Assembly: GCF_023502205.1 (NCBI RefSeq)
Contig: NZ_JAMFLG010000033.1
Location: 1 to 50,059 of the forward strand
Source of the DNA: Aquiflexum sp. TKW24L
Lineage (GTDB): Bacteria; Bacteroidota; Bacteroidia; Cytophagales; Cyclobacteriaceae
DNA: 50,059 nucleotides
Direction: 5' to 3'
Shown: one piece after another, positions 16,392 through 24,945 of the stretch
Layout: each line of letters opens with the position of its first letter
Position numbering within the stretch: the stretch's first letter is position 1
Notes under the pieces: generated by a model
Told to the model about the DNA's origin: nothing
Database searches by the model: none
Seen by the model: the letters and a program-made list of their open reading frames with translations, nothing else
Made by a program: the position numbers and the translations under genes

Positions 16392-17297
16392 TTACTTCCA
16401 AAGTTTCTCAGGATATTCTCCTGACTTATGCATTTTTTTAAGAGAATCGATTACGACAGGTTTGTCTTCGGTGTAGGTAACTCCAAACCAGGTTTTGCCA
16501 CCTTCCAGGATTTCAAAGGCTGCTTCGCCAGCTTGAATGAGGTTGTTGGCCACAGTCGGAATATAAAATTCAGACTTGAGATTTTCTTTGTTGGCAGGCA
16601 AGAAATCATGCCACATTTTTTCGATATCAGAAAACACATTTTGGTGAAAACCCCAAAAATTCATGGATACGGGCGTTCCCTCTTCGATTTCAAGGACTTC
16701 TCCATCTCCTTTCGCTAAGATTTTATCTCCTTCCCGTGCGATGGAAGTTCTTTCGACCATGCCGATAAGTTGGTTGGCTTCATTCATGGAACATACGCCG
16801 CGGCTGACAGTGCCATGCTCGGAAAGTACATTCTGAATCGCATATCCCACCATGGCATGCAGGTCAGGTCTCACATTTTCCATGAGAAATTTACCCAAAA
16901 CTTCAAAAGCTTCTTTGCCATAAAAGTCATCCGCATTGATTACGGCGAAAGGTTCTGAGATAGCGTCTTTGGCACAAAGCACCGCATGGGCCGTTCCGTA
17001 AGGTTTTACCCTTTCTGGATTTTGGAATTCAGCGGGAACAAAATGTTTGATCGACTGAAGTACAAAGTCAACTTCAATTTTACCCTCCAGTTTTGGTAAA
17101 AGTAGGTCTTTGGCAGTTTGAAGGATTTCCTCTCTGACGATCAGGACTACCTTGCCAAATCCTGCACGGATAGCATCGTAGATAGAATATTCCAAAATGG
17201 TCTCTCCATTGGGTCCAAATCCATCGATCTGTTTGTTTCCTCCGTATCTGCTGCCCATTCCGGCGGCAAGGACTAAAAGTGTCGGTTTTTTGATCAT
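16392..17297 (-). CDS. Sugar nucleotidyltransferase family protein
   Basis: A 301-residue GT-A-fold nucleotidyltransferase. The N-terminal signature LAAGMGSRYGGNKQIDGFGPNGE binds the nucleotide, EYSIYDAIRAGFGKVVLIV follows, and VINADDFYGKEAFEVLG supplies the metal-binding Asp residues. It probably transfers a nucleotidyl group to a sugar phosphate or related phosphate, but sugar and base cannot be deduced. The neighbours give no pathway clue. A textbook promoter lies just upstream (17326-17354). Confidence 0.82.
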   Translation of the reverse strand: MIKKPTLLVLAAGMGSRYGGNKQIDGFGPNGETILEYSIYDAIRAGFGKVVLIVREEILQTAKDLLLPKLEGKIEVDFVLQSIKHFVPAEFQNPERVKPYGTAHAVLCAKDAISEPFAVINADDFYGKEAFEVLGKFLMENVRPDLHAMVGYAIQNVLSEHGTVSRGVCSMNEANQLIGMVERTSIAREGDKILAKGDGEVLEIEEGTPVSMNFWGFHQNVFSDIEKMWHDFLPANKENLKSEFYIPTVANNLIQAGEAAFEILEGGKTWFGVTYTEDKPVVIDSLKKMHKSGEYPEKLWK

Positions 17298-17325
17298 AAA
17301 ATATTGCTCATGTTTTTTCAGGCCT

Positions 17326-17354
17326 CAAAGTTAGGTTTTTCAGCTTTCAGACAA
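17326..17354 (-). promoter_or_regulatory. Bacteroidota promoter of the nucleotidyltransferase gene
   Basis: The minus strand reads TTG (17354-17352), an 18-nt spacer, then TAACTTTG (17333-17326). Transcription would begin about 22 nt upstream of the start codon. Confidence 0.75.
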
Positions 17355-17399
17355 AGATTTGGTTTAGATTATTTACGAAGGACCATTAATTCATCCATT

Positions 17400-17425
17400 T
17401 CATGGTCAATAAGGATCTCATGGTC
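17400..17425. repeat. TCATGGTC direct repeat upstream of P-II gene
   Basis: TCATGGTC occurs at 17400-17407 and 17418-17425, 18 bp apart, with an inverted half-site GACCAT at 17381-17386. It is a possible regulator binding region for the nitrogen genes or the divergent gene. Confidence 0.35.
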
Positions 17426-17616
17426 TTAAAAAGAATTAAAAAATTATTTATATGATAAAAAAATAGAAACAGTAGTTAAAAAAATATGTCTAAAAGATAG
17501 ATTATATGTTTTTTACAAAAATATCAATTGAAAAAATAACCAAATTATGTTTCTGCTCGATTTTTCAATTACATTAGCAATGTTTTTCCAATGAATCACC
17601 GTTAAAATTGAAGAAA

Positions 17617-17955
17617 ATGAAAAAAATCGAAGCAATCATTAGAACATCCAAATTCGATGAGATACATCAATGCGTCGCCGGGCTTGGTGTTAAGTTCCTG
17701 ACATTTTATGAAGTAAAGGGAATGGGGATGGAGCATGCAAAACTGCAGACCTACCGGGGAGTCGCTTATGAACCTACTTACATACACAGGACCAAACTGG
17801 AAATCGTCACCCAAGATGAATTGGTAGATGCTGTGGTGGACTGTATCCTGAAAATGGGTAAGACAGGTGAAGTAGGTGATGGCAAGATTTTCATTTACGA
17901 TGCCATCGAAGCCTTCAGGATTAGAAACAGTGATACGGGGGAAGATGCCCTTTAA
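17617..17955 (+). CDS. glnK: P-II family nitrogen regulator
   Basis: A 112-residue P-II signal protein that binds ATP/ADP and 2-oxoglutarate and usually gates the ammonium channel encoded next to it. The T-loop YRGVAY carries Tyr46 and Tyr51, Tyr51 being the residue uridylylated in enterobacterial P-II. The B-loop region KMGKTGEVGDGKIFIYDAIEAFRIR is intact. The start is ATG 17617, giving the standard length; an in-frame TTG 9 nt upstream is less likely. The amt gene starts 53 nt downstream on the same strand, so the pair is probably one operon and the protein a GlnK type. Whether it is uridylylated in this organism is unknown. Confidence 0.93.
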   Translation: MKKIEAIIRTSKFDEIHQCVAGLGVKFLTFYEVKGMGMEHAKLQTYRGVAYEPTYIHRTKLEIVTQDELVDAVVDCILKMGKTGEVGDGKIFIYDAIEAFRIRNSDTGEDAL

Positions 17956-18008
17956 TGAAAAAAAGATTCAAGAATAAGAAGATACATACATATTAACCTA
18001 TCAAACCT

Positions 18009-19241
18009 ATGACTCAAGAATTATTCACCATCAATAACCTTTGGATGATGGTAGCTACCATTTTGGTATTTATCATGCACCTAGGTTTTGCAAGTCTAGA
18101 AGCCGGCCTGACAAGAGCAAAAAACACAGTTAACATCCTATTTAAAAATACGCTCATTCCGGCAATTGGCCTACTTTCTTATGCCTTTGTAGGATTTAAC
18201 CTTATGTATCCTGGAGGTGATTTTGCAGGGGGATTTATGGGATTTGCCGGTTTTGGGCTTTCTCTTCCTGAAGGATGGGACACAAGCAACTACAATGCAG
18301 GGTACACTTTTTATACTGATTTTATTTTTCAGGCAATGTTTGCAGCCACAGCAGCTACGATCGTATCAGGTGCTGTTGCTGAGCGGATGAAATTAGGCCC
18401 CTTTATTTTCTTCTCCATACTTTATGTGGGATTATGTTATCCGATCGTAGGAATGTGGAAATGGGGAGGTGGATTTTTGAATACCATGGCTACGCCGTTT
18501 TATGATTTTGCAGGATCTACGATTGTACATTCAGTGGGTGGATGGGCAGCTTTAGCCGGAGCATTTTTGCTTGGGCCAAGATTGGGAAAATATACGCCCA
18601 CAGGCATGAAAGCCATTCCGGGTCATAACATCCCGATGGCGACAATCGGCGTATTTTTGCTTTGGTTTGGATGGTTTGGTTTTAACGGAGGTTCCGTATT
18701 GACAGCAGATCCCGGAACTGTTTCCTTGGTATTTGTGACTACTGCTATTGCAGGAGCAGCAGGAGCTTTTGGAGCTTTGATCGCATCCTATTTAAAATTC
18801 AAAACTTATGACATCACCATGGTGCTCAACGGGATACTTGCCGGATTGGTAGGAATTACAGCGGGAGCCGACCAAATGGGCGTAGGTGAAGCAGCGATCA
18901 TTGGATTCATTGGCGGGAATTTGGTGGTATTTGCAGTGGTGTTTTTTGACAGGATCAAAATTGACGATCCCGTAGGAGCTATCTCTGTTCATTTGATCGG
19001 GGGAATCTGGGGAACTTTGGCTGTAGGCTTGTTGGGAAACCTGGCAAGTTTTCAGCAGGCAATGTCACAATTAATCGGAATCGGCATTGTCGGAGCGTTT
19101 TGTTTTGGAGCAAGCTGGCTGATCTTCTTTACGCTTAAGAAAACGGTTGGCATCAGGGTCGATGAACGAGAAGAACTCGAAGGTCTGGATATCAACGAGC
19201 ATAGCATGCAGGCCTACCCTGATTTTGCTTCAAAAGACTAA
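18009..19241 (+). CDS. amt: Ammonium transporter
   Basis: A 410-residue Amt/Rh family channel for ammonium uptake in the inner membrane, with about eleven helices. The pore twin histidines are His174 (TIVHSVGGWAAL) and His328 (SVHLIGGIWG). GHNIPMATIGVFLLWFGWFGFNGGS is the family signature. The mature-like N-terminus (TINNLWMMVATILVF) shows no separate signal peptide. It follows the P-II gene, and the P-II protein presumably blocks the channel when nitrogen is plentiful. A strong terminator follows the stop codon. Confidence 0.95.
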   Translation: MTQELFTINNLWMMVATILVFIMHLGFASLEAGLTRAKNTVNILFKNTLIPAIGLLSYAFVGFNLMYPGGDFAGGFMGFAGFGLSLPEGWDTSNYNAGYTFYTDFIFQAMFAATAATIVSGAVAERMKLGPFIFFSILYVGLCYPIVGMWKWGGGFLNTMATPFYDFAGSTIVHSVGGWAALAGAFLLGPRLGKYTPTGMKAIPGHNIPMATIGVFLLWFGWFGFNGGSVLTADPGTVSLVFVTTAIAGAAGAFGALIASYLKFKTYDITMVLNGILAGLVGITAGADQMGVGEAAIIGFIGGNLVVFAVVFFDRIKIDDPVGAISVHLIGGIWGTLAVGLLGNLASFQQAMSQLIGIGIVGAFCFGASWLIFFTLKKTVGIRVDEREELEGLDINEHSMQAYPDFASKD

Positions 19242-19262
19242 GTTGATTACTTAAGAAGAATT

Positions 19263-19302
19263 AAAAATGCCCAAGAATTCATTTTCTTGGGCATTTTTTT
19301 TT
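19263..19302 (+). terminator. Intrinsic terminator of the P-II/amt operon
   Basis: AAAAATGCCCAAGAA (19263-19277) pairs perfectly with TTCTTGGGCATTTTT (19284-19298) and is followed by more T residues, 22 nt after the amt stop. Confidence 0.9.
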
Positions 19303-19388
19303 GTATAAACTCGCTTTCTCCACAGTATGGGTTTACTTATAGAATGGTCTCGGCAGGCTCGACCACCGGAATTTATTGATATTGGAAA

Positions 19389-19429
19389 GGGTTGAGAGAA
19401 ATGCGGCAAGGCCGCATTTCTCTCAACCC
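19389..19429. repeat. Perfect 19-bp inverted repeat (long hairpin)
   Basis: GGGTTGAGAGAAATGCGGC (19389-19407) and its exact complement (19411-19429) surround a three-base AAG loop. It has no T tail and lies beyond the amt terminator and about 90 nt past the nadC stop, so it is not needed as a terminator for either gene. Confidence 0.75.
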
Positions 19430-19519
19430 CCTGCTGATCGCTCAGTATTTGTTAAACCTATTTAAGTTTTATTCCGGGTTCAATATCCATGAATATCTTA
19501 TATCAATTAATATCAATTT

Positions 19520-20386
19520 TTAATAAGCCTTAAGGCTGATATCCATACTTCTTACATGGTGTGTCAGTGCACCAACAGAAATATAATCAACACCACATTC
19601 GGCCACATCTTTGAGTGTTTCTTCGGTGATTCCTCCCGATGCCTCAAGGGGATATTTACCATTGACCAACCTGACTGCCATCCTCATGGTTTCATAGCCC
19701 ATATTGTCAAGCATGATGTAATCAATTCCCCCAACGTCAAGCACTTCTTTGACTTCCTCCAGATTTCGTGTTTCCACTTCGATTTTGAGGTTAAGACCCT
19801 CTTTATCCAAATAGCTTTTGGCGTTTTTGATAGCCTTGGTAATCCCCCCTGCAAAATCAATATGGTTATCTTTAAGCATCACCATGTCATACAAGGCAAA
19901 CCGATGGTTTACTCCTCCTCCAAGAACAACAGCCCATTTTTCGATCATCCGGAAATTTGGGGTGGTTTTGCGGGTATCCATCAGGCGGGTATTGGTATGA
20001 GCGATCATTTGGGAAAGCTGATGGGTTTTGGTGGCGATTCCACTCATGCGCTGCAGGCAGTTCAATACCAATCTTTCGGTAGTCAAAATCGAAGCTGCTG
20101 ATCCCCTTACTCTTAAGCCAATATCTCCAGGATTAACGGAATCTCCATCTTCCAAAAGTAATTGTACTTCAAGACTAGGGTCGAATTGATGGAAGATCAT
20201 TTCTGCAAGTGCTAGTCCTGCGATGATTCCGGATTCTTTGATGATAAGTTGTGCTTGCCCAAATTGGTCCTTGGGAATGGATCCCAAAGTAGAGTGATCT
20301 CCCGAACCGACATCTTCTATAAGTGCCAACCGGATAAATTCATGAATTTTTTCTGCTGTTAAATAAGGTAGGTTTTCCACACCCAA
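19520..20386 (-). CDS. nadC: Nicotinate-nucleotide diphosphorylase (carboxylating)
   Basis: A 288-residue quinolinate phosphoribosyltransferase that makes nicotinate mononucleotide in de novo NAD synthesis. Diagnostic motifs are LIEDVGSGDHST, NCLQRMSGIAT, MDTRKTTPNFRMIEKWAVVLGG, HRFALYDMVMLKDNH and the closing EASGGITEETL...GVDYISVGALTH. The length is standard. The first codon is uncertain: the frame opens with TTG at 20386, and GTG at 20380 would remove two residues. A TAnnTTTG-like box (20384-20391) overlaps this point, which argues that either the box is fortuitous or the transcript is nearly leaderless. nadA and nadB are not in the window. A DUF4783 gene follows it upstream on the same strand. 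Confidence 0.95.
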   Translation of the reverse strand: MGVENLPYLTAEKIHEFIRLALIEDVGSGDHSTLGSIPKDQFGQAQLIIKESGIIAGLALAEMIFHQFDPSLEVQLLLEDGDSVNPGDIGLRVRGSAASILTTERLVLNCLQRMSGIATKTHQLSQMIAHTNTRLMDTRKTTPNFRMIEKWAVVLGGGVNHRFALYDMVMLKDNHIDFAGGITKAIKNAKSYLDKEGLNLKIEVETRNLEEVKEVLDVGGIDYIMLDNMGYETMRMAVRLVNGKYPLEASGGITEETLKDVAECGVDYISVGALTHHVRSMDISLKAY

Positions 20387-20413
20387 AATTAAAAAAAATA
20401 AAGCGGTGTGCTT

Positions 20414-20821
20414 TTACATTTTGGTTTTAATAATGTCAATGCTGAAAATTCTTAAAATCTCAGATTTGGAATTACCCTTAATCAATACCCTAAATTGTTC
20501 ACTTTCGGTCTGATAAGAACCTACATAAAAAACTGTTGGTCCCGGTGACCCTGCCTGATGCAAAACGTTAAAATCAAGTGGCGGATATTTTAGAAAAAAA
20601 TCCCTCAATATAAACTCAGCTTGATTTTTTGAATAGTCGCCATTTTTTCCATTAATGTTTAACAGAACCGTTTGATCAAAATACTTGGCGATTTCCTTAC
20701 TCGAACCTGTTTTGAAATAAATGAATACATCATTTATTGTTAACTTATTTTCGAATACCGTTGCTTCGGAAAACCAAAATGTGGCAAGTAAAAAGAATAT
20801 TATTAGGGGCATTTTTTTCAT
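20414..20821 (-). CDS. DUF4783-like exported protein
   Basis: A 135-residue protein with a signal peptide (MKKMPLIIFFLLATFWFSEA) and a compact alpha+beta body (INDVFIYFKTGSSKEIAKYFDQTVLLNING...FILRDFFLKYPPLDFNVLHQ) that looks like an NTF2-type fold. The pattern matches DUF4783, a Bacteroidota family of unknown function often located beside nadC, as here, with a 27-nt gap on the same strand. It may be transcribed with nadC. It is probably periplasmic. No catalytic residues are evident. Confidence 0.75.
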   Translation of the reverse strand: MKKMPLIIFFLLATFWFSEATVFENKLTINDVFIYFKTGSSKEIAKYFDQTVLLNINGKNGDYSKNQAEFILRDFFLKYPPLDFNVLHQAGSPGPTVFYVGSYQTESEQFRVLIKGNSKSEILRIFSIDIIKTKM

Positions 20822-21042
20822 TGGAAAAAATAGTTCAAAAATTAAGCCAAATCAATCGGATTTTTTAGCCTTGCCAAAAAAAGTATCTCATGTCCGCAAT
20901 ACCAGTTTTGCTTTATGAAATAAAAGTCTTTACAAATTGGGACTTAAAAAAAATAAAGGATGGAATTTTGTCCGCTTGGCAAAGAATAGGCAACTTTACA
21001 AGCCGATTAAATTCAATTTTCAATATTCCAAATTCTCTTTCC

Positions 21043-22569
21043 ATGAATAGTAAGAAAGTAGTATTAATGATTTTGGATGGATGGGGCATTGCGACCAATC
21101 CTGAAGTTTCTGCAATAGACAAAGCAAAAACACCTTTTATCGATGGGCTCTATACCAAATACCCTCATTCCAAACTTCAGGCTTCAGGTTTGGCGGTCGG
21201 ATTGCCGGAAGGCCAAATGGGCAATTCTGAGGTAGGACATATGAATATCGGTGCAGGTCGTGTAGTATACCAGGATTTGGTCAGGATCAATCTAGCTGCC
21301 AAGGAAGGTGAACTTAACACCCACCCTGTCTTGGTGGATGCTTTTGGATATGCCAAAAAATCAAAAAAGAATGTACATTTTATCGGCCTTGTTTCTGATG
21401 GTGGAGTACATGCACATATTAATCATCTCAAAGCCCTATGTGATGCTGCCAAAGCCAATGGACTAAGCGAGGCTTATATCCATGCTTTCACAGATGGGCG
21501 GGATACTGACCCCAAGGGTGGTATCCATTATCTCAATGAACTGAAAGAACACCTTCAGCATTCTGTAGGCAGGATAGCTTCTGTCATTGGCAGGTATTAT
21601 GCTATGGACAGGGACAAAAGGTGGGAAAGAGTTAAGCTTGCTTACGACGCCATGGTAAATGGCGAGGGAGAAAAATCCAAAGATATCATCTCCTCCATCA
21701 CAAAATCTTACTCCAATGGTGTGACGGATGAATTTATCAGACCCATTATCCAAGTCAATGAAGCAGGAAAACCACTTGCAACGATCAAAGAAGGGGATGT
21801 GGTGATTTGCTTTAATTTCCGAACCGACCGCGGTAGAGAGATCACTGAAGTGTTGACCCAAAAGGATTTTGAGGATTTCAACATGAAAAAACTCAAATTG
21901 AATTATATCACTTTTACCAATTATGATGACACTTATAAAAATGTCAAAGTCTTATACGACAAAGACAACTTAAATAATACTTTGGGAGAAGTTTTATCTA
22001 AGCATGGAAAAAGACAGATCCGCATCGCAGAAACTGAAAAATATCCCCATGTGACTTTTTTCTTTTCAGGAGGAAGGGAGACTGAGTTTGAAGGCGAAAG
22101 CAGGATACTTTGTCCTTCCCCAAAAGTGGCCACTTATGATCTCAAGCCTGAGATGAGTGCATTCGAAATCGCAAGTAAAATCAAAACTGAGCTCAAAAGA
22201 AAAGAGGTTGACTTTGTGTGCCTCAATTTTGCCAATCCGGATATGGTGGGCCACACTGGAGTTTTTGATGCTGCCGTAAAAGCCTGTGAGACGGTAGATG
22301 AGTGCGCTAGACAAGTGATTACTGTAGGGCTTGAGAATGGGTATACTTTCATTGTCATCGCCGATCATGGAAACAGTGACATGATGATCAATGAAGATGG
22401 AACCCCCAATACTGCCCATACGACAAATTTGGTTCCATGTATATTGGTAGATGGAACAGAACAAATACCGATTCATGATGGAAAATTGGGCGATCTTGCA
22501 CCTACCATCCTAACCTTGATTGGGGTGCCTATACCTTCAGAAATGACAGGAAACATTCTGATTAATTAA
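21043..22569 (+). CDS. gpmI: 2,3-bisphosphoglycerate-independent phosphoglycerate mutase
   Basis: A 508-residue cofactor-independent mutase interconverting 3- and 2-phosphoglycerate in glycolysis and gluconeogenesis. The N-terminus VVLMILDGWG and Ser62 (in GQMGNSEVGHMNIGAGR) are the metal site and phosphoserine nucleophile of the alkaline phosphatase-like domain. The inserted transferase domain includes HAHINHL, HAFTDGRDTDPKG and GRYYAMDRDKRWERV. The C-terminal half returns to the phosphatase core with NFANPDMVGHTG and VIADHGNSD. The start is ATG 21043 (MNSKKVVLMILDG); the frame is open for 51 more codons upstream, but these encode no family residues. A 220-nt leader separates it from the divergent DUF4783 gene. 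Confidence 0.96.
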   Translation: MNSKKVVLMILDGWGIATNPEVSAIDKAKTPFIDGLYTKYPHSKLQASGLAVGLPEGQMGNSEVGHMNIGAGRVVYQDLVRINLAAKEGELNTHPVLVDAFGYAKKSKKNVHFIGLVSDGGVHAHINHLKALCDAAKANGLSEAYIHAFTDGRDTDPKGGIHYLNELKEHLQHSVGRIASVIGRYYAMDRDKRWERVKLAYDAMVNGEGEKSKDIISSITKSYSNGVTDEFIRPIIQVNEAGKPLATIKEGDVVICFNFRTDRGREITEVLTQKDFEDFNMKKLKLNYITFTNYDDTYKNVKVLYDKDNLNNTLGEVLSKHGKRQIRIAETEKYPHVTFFFSGGRETEFEGESRILCPSPKVATYDLKPEMSAFEIASKIKTELKRKEVDFVCLNFANPDMVGHTGVFDAAVKACETVDECARQVITVGLENGYTFIVIADHGNSDMMINEDGTPNTAHTTNLVPCILVDGTEQIPIHDGKLGDLAPTILTLIGVPIPSEMTGNILIN

Positions 22570-22586
22570 CTAATGCATTTCCTATC

Positions 22587-22624
22587 AAAGAATTCATTCA
22601 TGGATTTTGGATGAATTCTTTTTA
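22587..22624 (+). terminator. Intrinsic terminator of gpmI
   Basis: AAAGAATTCAT (22587-22597) pairs with ATGAATTCTTT (22611-22621), followed by T residues, just after the gpmI stop. It also argues against starting the next gene at an in-frame ATG inside this hairpin (22611). Confidence 0.75.
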
Positions 22625-22649
22625 TACCATACTGAAAAATCAAAAAATT

Positions 22650-23204
22650 ATGAAACACAGTTTTATTGGGGTATTGATTTTATTTATTGTGTTAGGATGT
22701 TCTGGGGAAAATAAAAGCGTCGAACAGCCTGAATCAGTTTATTTTCCTATCAAAGACTATGTTGAAGTGAAGACTTTGGAATTGGACGGAAAAGGAATCA
22801 TCAAGGAACTGAATGTAAACGGAAACAAGGAGTTAATCCGGGACACCTTGAATACCGAAGAATGGTTAAAGGAACTTAATTTTTTTATCAAAGCAGATAT
22901 CAGCAGACCAAGTTTGGCTGGATCTTATGAAACCCAAAGAAGTGCTGATTACTTAATTCACACTTTGAAAGAAGGTGAAAAAGGAGAGGTTCAAAAGATT
23001 GTGGTCAAATATGAAGGGGAAATCATTAAGGAAGTAACCTTTAAAATGAAAAACTCAAATCTTTTTTATGAATCCGAAACAAGGGGAGTTATTTTCAATC
23101 AAAGTTTAACCGGGAAACCTGACCATTACGCCGTAGAAACAGTCCAAAAGGTAATCTTTCTCAAACCAAATAAAATGATTGTAAATGCTTCAATCGTTTG
23201 GTAG
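22650..23204 (+). CDS. Lipoprotein of unknown function
   Basis: A 184-residue predicted lipoprotein: MKHSFIGVLILFIVLGC with the acylated Cys at residue 17, then an acidic linker (SGENKSVEQPE). The body is beta-rich with many charged strands (YVEVKTLELDGKGIIKELNVNG, VQKIVVKYEGEIIKEVTFKMKN), perhaps a small beta-sandwich. I do not recognise the family. The start is ATG 22650, downstream of the gpmI terminator and directly before the signal sequence. It is convergent with the antiporter gene; the stop codons are 43 nt apart. Confidence 0.75.
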   Translation: MKHSFIGVLILFIVLGCSGENKSVEQPESVYFPIKDYVEVKTLELDGKGIIKELNVNGNKELIRDTLNTEEWLKELNFFIKADISRPSLAGSYETQRSADYLIHTLKEGEKGEVQKIVVKYEGEIIKEVTFKMKNSNLFYESETRGVIFNQSLTGKPDHYAVETVQKVIFLKPNKMIVNASIVW

Positions 23205-23247
23205 AATTCAGCCCAGAATTTGCCTTAATTGCCATTTTTTCAGTTTA

Positions 23248-24750
23248 TCATACAAAGGCAAAAAATACCAGCCAAATGATAAATAGAATTGGAAGCAATA
23301 CTGGAAGCGAAAACCGAATGATGTATCCAAAGAAAGATGGCATTTTGATGCCGTTTTGTTCTGCGATGGATTTGACCATAAAATTGGGTCCATTGCCAAT
23401 GTAAGTCATCGCTCCAAAGAATACCGAAGCAAGGGAAATGGCCATCAACTCAAAGGCTGAATCATCATAATTATTGAGTGCAAAGTTCCTGACATCCTCA
23501 ATGATCCCGATCTCGGCTCCTTGGGAAGCCATAGCTGCAGCAAGGAAGTTCAGATAAGTAGGCGCATTATCCAACACTCCGGACAAAATTCCCGTACCCC
23601 AATATAGCGTATTGTGGGTGATGAGTGCTGCACCTTCAGGGGATTTGGCAAAATTGCCTACTAATTCCAAAGCGGGCATCATGGTTCCGAATATCCCAAT
23701 AAAGATAAACGCTACCTCAAGAATTGGCTCAAAATTAAATTCATTTCCTTTAATGGCTTTTTGATCTGCAAATCTGAAACTCATATAGGCTACCGATAGC
23801 ATGATGACTTCCCTGAGGAAGGAAAACTTTTGCCCATCATAATGGATAGCAGGAACCCAATCAATTACGTTTGGATCTAAGAAGACTGACCCAATGATTA
23901 CCAATAGCCATAAAAAATTTCTAGAGCCTATCAGCGCAAATTTATTGGTGTAGGTAATTTCTCCATCAACCTCCGCATCTTCGATTGATTTGCCCAGCTT
24001 CCTATCAAGAAAATAAAATACCCCGGCCAATAAAATCAGAGCAAGAAGCCAAGCCGGCCAGTTGTATTCAATGGTCCAAAAGAACGGAACACCCTTTAGG
24101 AATCCTAAGAAAAGTGGAGGGTCTCCGATCGGTGTCAGGGAACCACCGACGTTGCTAACCATGAATATGAAAAAGATAATATGATAAGGTTGGATATTGC
24201 CCTTGTTCAATCTTATAAAAGGCCTAATGAGTAGCATAGAAGCTCCGGTGGTACCAATCAGGTTAGAGATTAAAGCTCCAACCAACAAGAGTGTCACGTT
24301 TGCCAAAGGGGTGGCTTTTTTGTCAACCTCAATCAAAATACCCCCTGAAGCGATATAAAGAGAAGATAAAAGGGCTATAAACTGTACGTATTCTGCCAAT
24401 GCATGAACTGGTCCGTGAACATTATGTAGGACAAACAAGTAGTAAAAAACCACCAACATCGCCAATCCCACGGCTATTTTTGGGTAGTTATGGTGCCAAA
24501 AATGTTCATAAAATAAAGGTCCGGTCGCTATCATTAAAAGTAACGCCACAAATGGGATCACTAGCCACACAGGTGCGGAGCTATGGACCTCGTGGCCCTC
24601 TTGCTGTTCAGATCCTCCAACATGTTGGTGGTGGGAGACGTCCCCATCAGTCATTTCAGTTTGGGTCTCTGTCTGGGCTTTTGCCTCGGGGATCTGGGTT
24701 AAAAAAACCATCCCAAAAACAAGCATAAAAACGGCAAATAGGTTCTTCAT
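23248..24750 (-). CDS. CitMHS-type sodium:proton antiporter-like transporter
   Basis: A 500-residue ion transporter of the CitMHS/NhaD type, with about eleven helices. NVGGSLTPIGDPPLFLGFLKG in the middle and ILSGVLDNAPTYLNFLAA near the C-terminus are the two half-helix signature regions of this superfamily. Annotated relatives are called sodium:proton antiporters or citrate transporters; the true substrate is unknown. Unusually, it begins with a signal-like segment (ending EAKA), followed by a 40-residue hydrophilic stretch rich in His (SHHQHVGG, GHEVHSS) before the first membrane helix. This would face the periplasm and might bind metal. It has no obvious operon partner. Confidence 0.8.
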   Translation of the reverse strand: MKNLFAVFMLVFGMVFLTQIPEAKAQTETQTEMTDGDVSHHQHVGGSEQQEGHEVHSSAPVWLVIPFVALLLMIATGPLFYEHFWHHNYPKIAVGLAMLVVFYYLFVLHNVHGPVHALAEYVQFIALLSSLYIASGGILIEVDKKATPLANVTLLLVGALISNLIGTTGASMLLIRPFIRLNKGNIQPYHIIFFIFMVSNVGGSLTPIGDPPLFLGFLKGVPFFWTIEYNWPAWLLALILLAGVFYFLDRKLGKSIEDAEVDGEITYTNKFALIGSRNFLWLLVIIGSVFLDPNVIDWVPAIHYDGQKFSFLREVIMLSVAYMSFRFADQKAIKGNEFNFEPILEVAFIFIGIFGTMMPALELVGNFAKSPEGAALITHNTLYWGTGILSGVLDNAPTYLNFLAAAMASQGAEIGIIEDVRNFALNNYDDSAFELMAISLASVFFGAMTYIGNGPNFMVKSIAEQNGIKMPSFFGYIIRFSLPVLLPILFIIWLVFFAFV

Positions 24751-24891
24751 TAATTTTAAAATTAAGCAGTCTTTTTCAACAGTTTTGGTTTCTGAGAACC
24801 CTGAAAATTACGTTATTCAATATACAAATTTGAATTTTATTTTCGCTAAACTACTTATTTTGAATGAAAAGGTTTGCATACTAAATAAGCT

Positions 24892-24926
24892 CCGAGAGGA
24901 TTTAATTTAAAACTAACCCCTCTCGG
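24892..24926 (-). terminator. Stem-loop downstream of the glutamate dehydrogenase-type gene
   Basis: CCGAGAGG (24892-24899) pairs with CCTCTCGG (24919-24926) across an A+T-rich loop, 20 nt after the stop on the minus strand. The stem lacks a clean T run, so termination is plausible but not certain. Confidence 0.4.
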
Positions 24927-24945
24927 CTGATGATTGGTAAAATGG

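Larger units (their letters stand above)
17298..17616. other. 319-bp divergent intergenic region (nucleotidyltransferase / P-II)
   Basis: It contains the nucleotidyltransferase promoter, a TCATGGTC direct repeat (17400-17407, 17418-17425) with an inverted GACCAT at 17381-17386, and about 150 bp of very A+T-rich sequence before the P-II gene. No sigma-54 type -24/-12 element was found. Confidence 0.6.

Noticed and set aside
17298-17616. Sigma-54 promoter for glnK-amt
   Set aside because: No TGGCAC-N5-TTGC-like sequence found on the plus strand.
20384-20391. TAATTTTG as the nadC promoter
   Set aside because: The box overlaps the only plausible start codons of nadC, so it is either fortuitous or implies a different start; it was not listed as a promoter.
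20890-21042. In-frame 51-codon extension at the 5' end of gpmI
   Set aside because: It contains no mutase family residues; the family N-terminus VVLMILDGWG begins right after ATG 21043, and the total length then equals the usual ~510.
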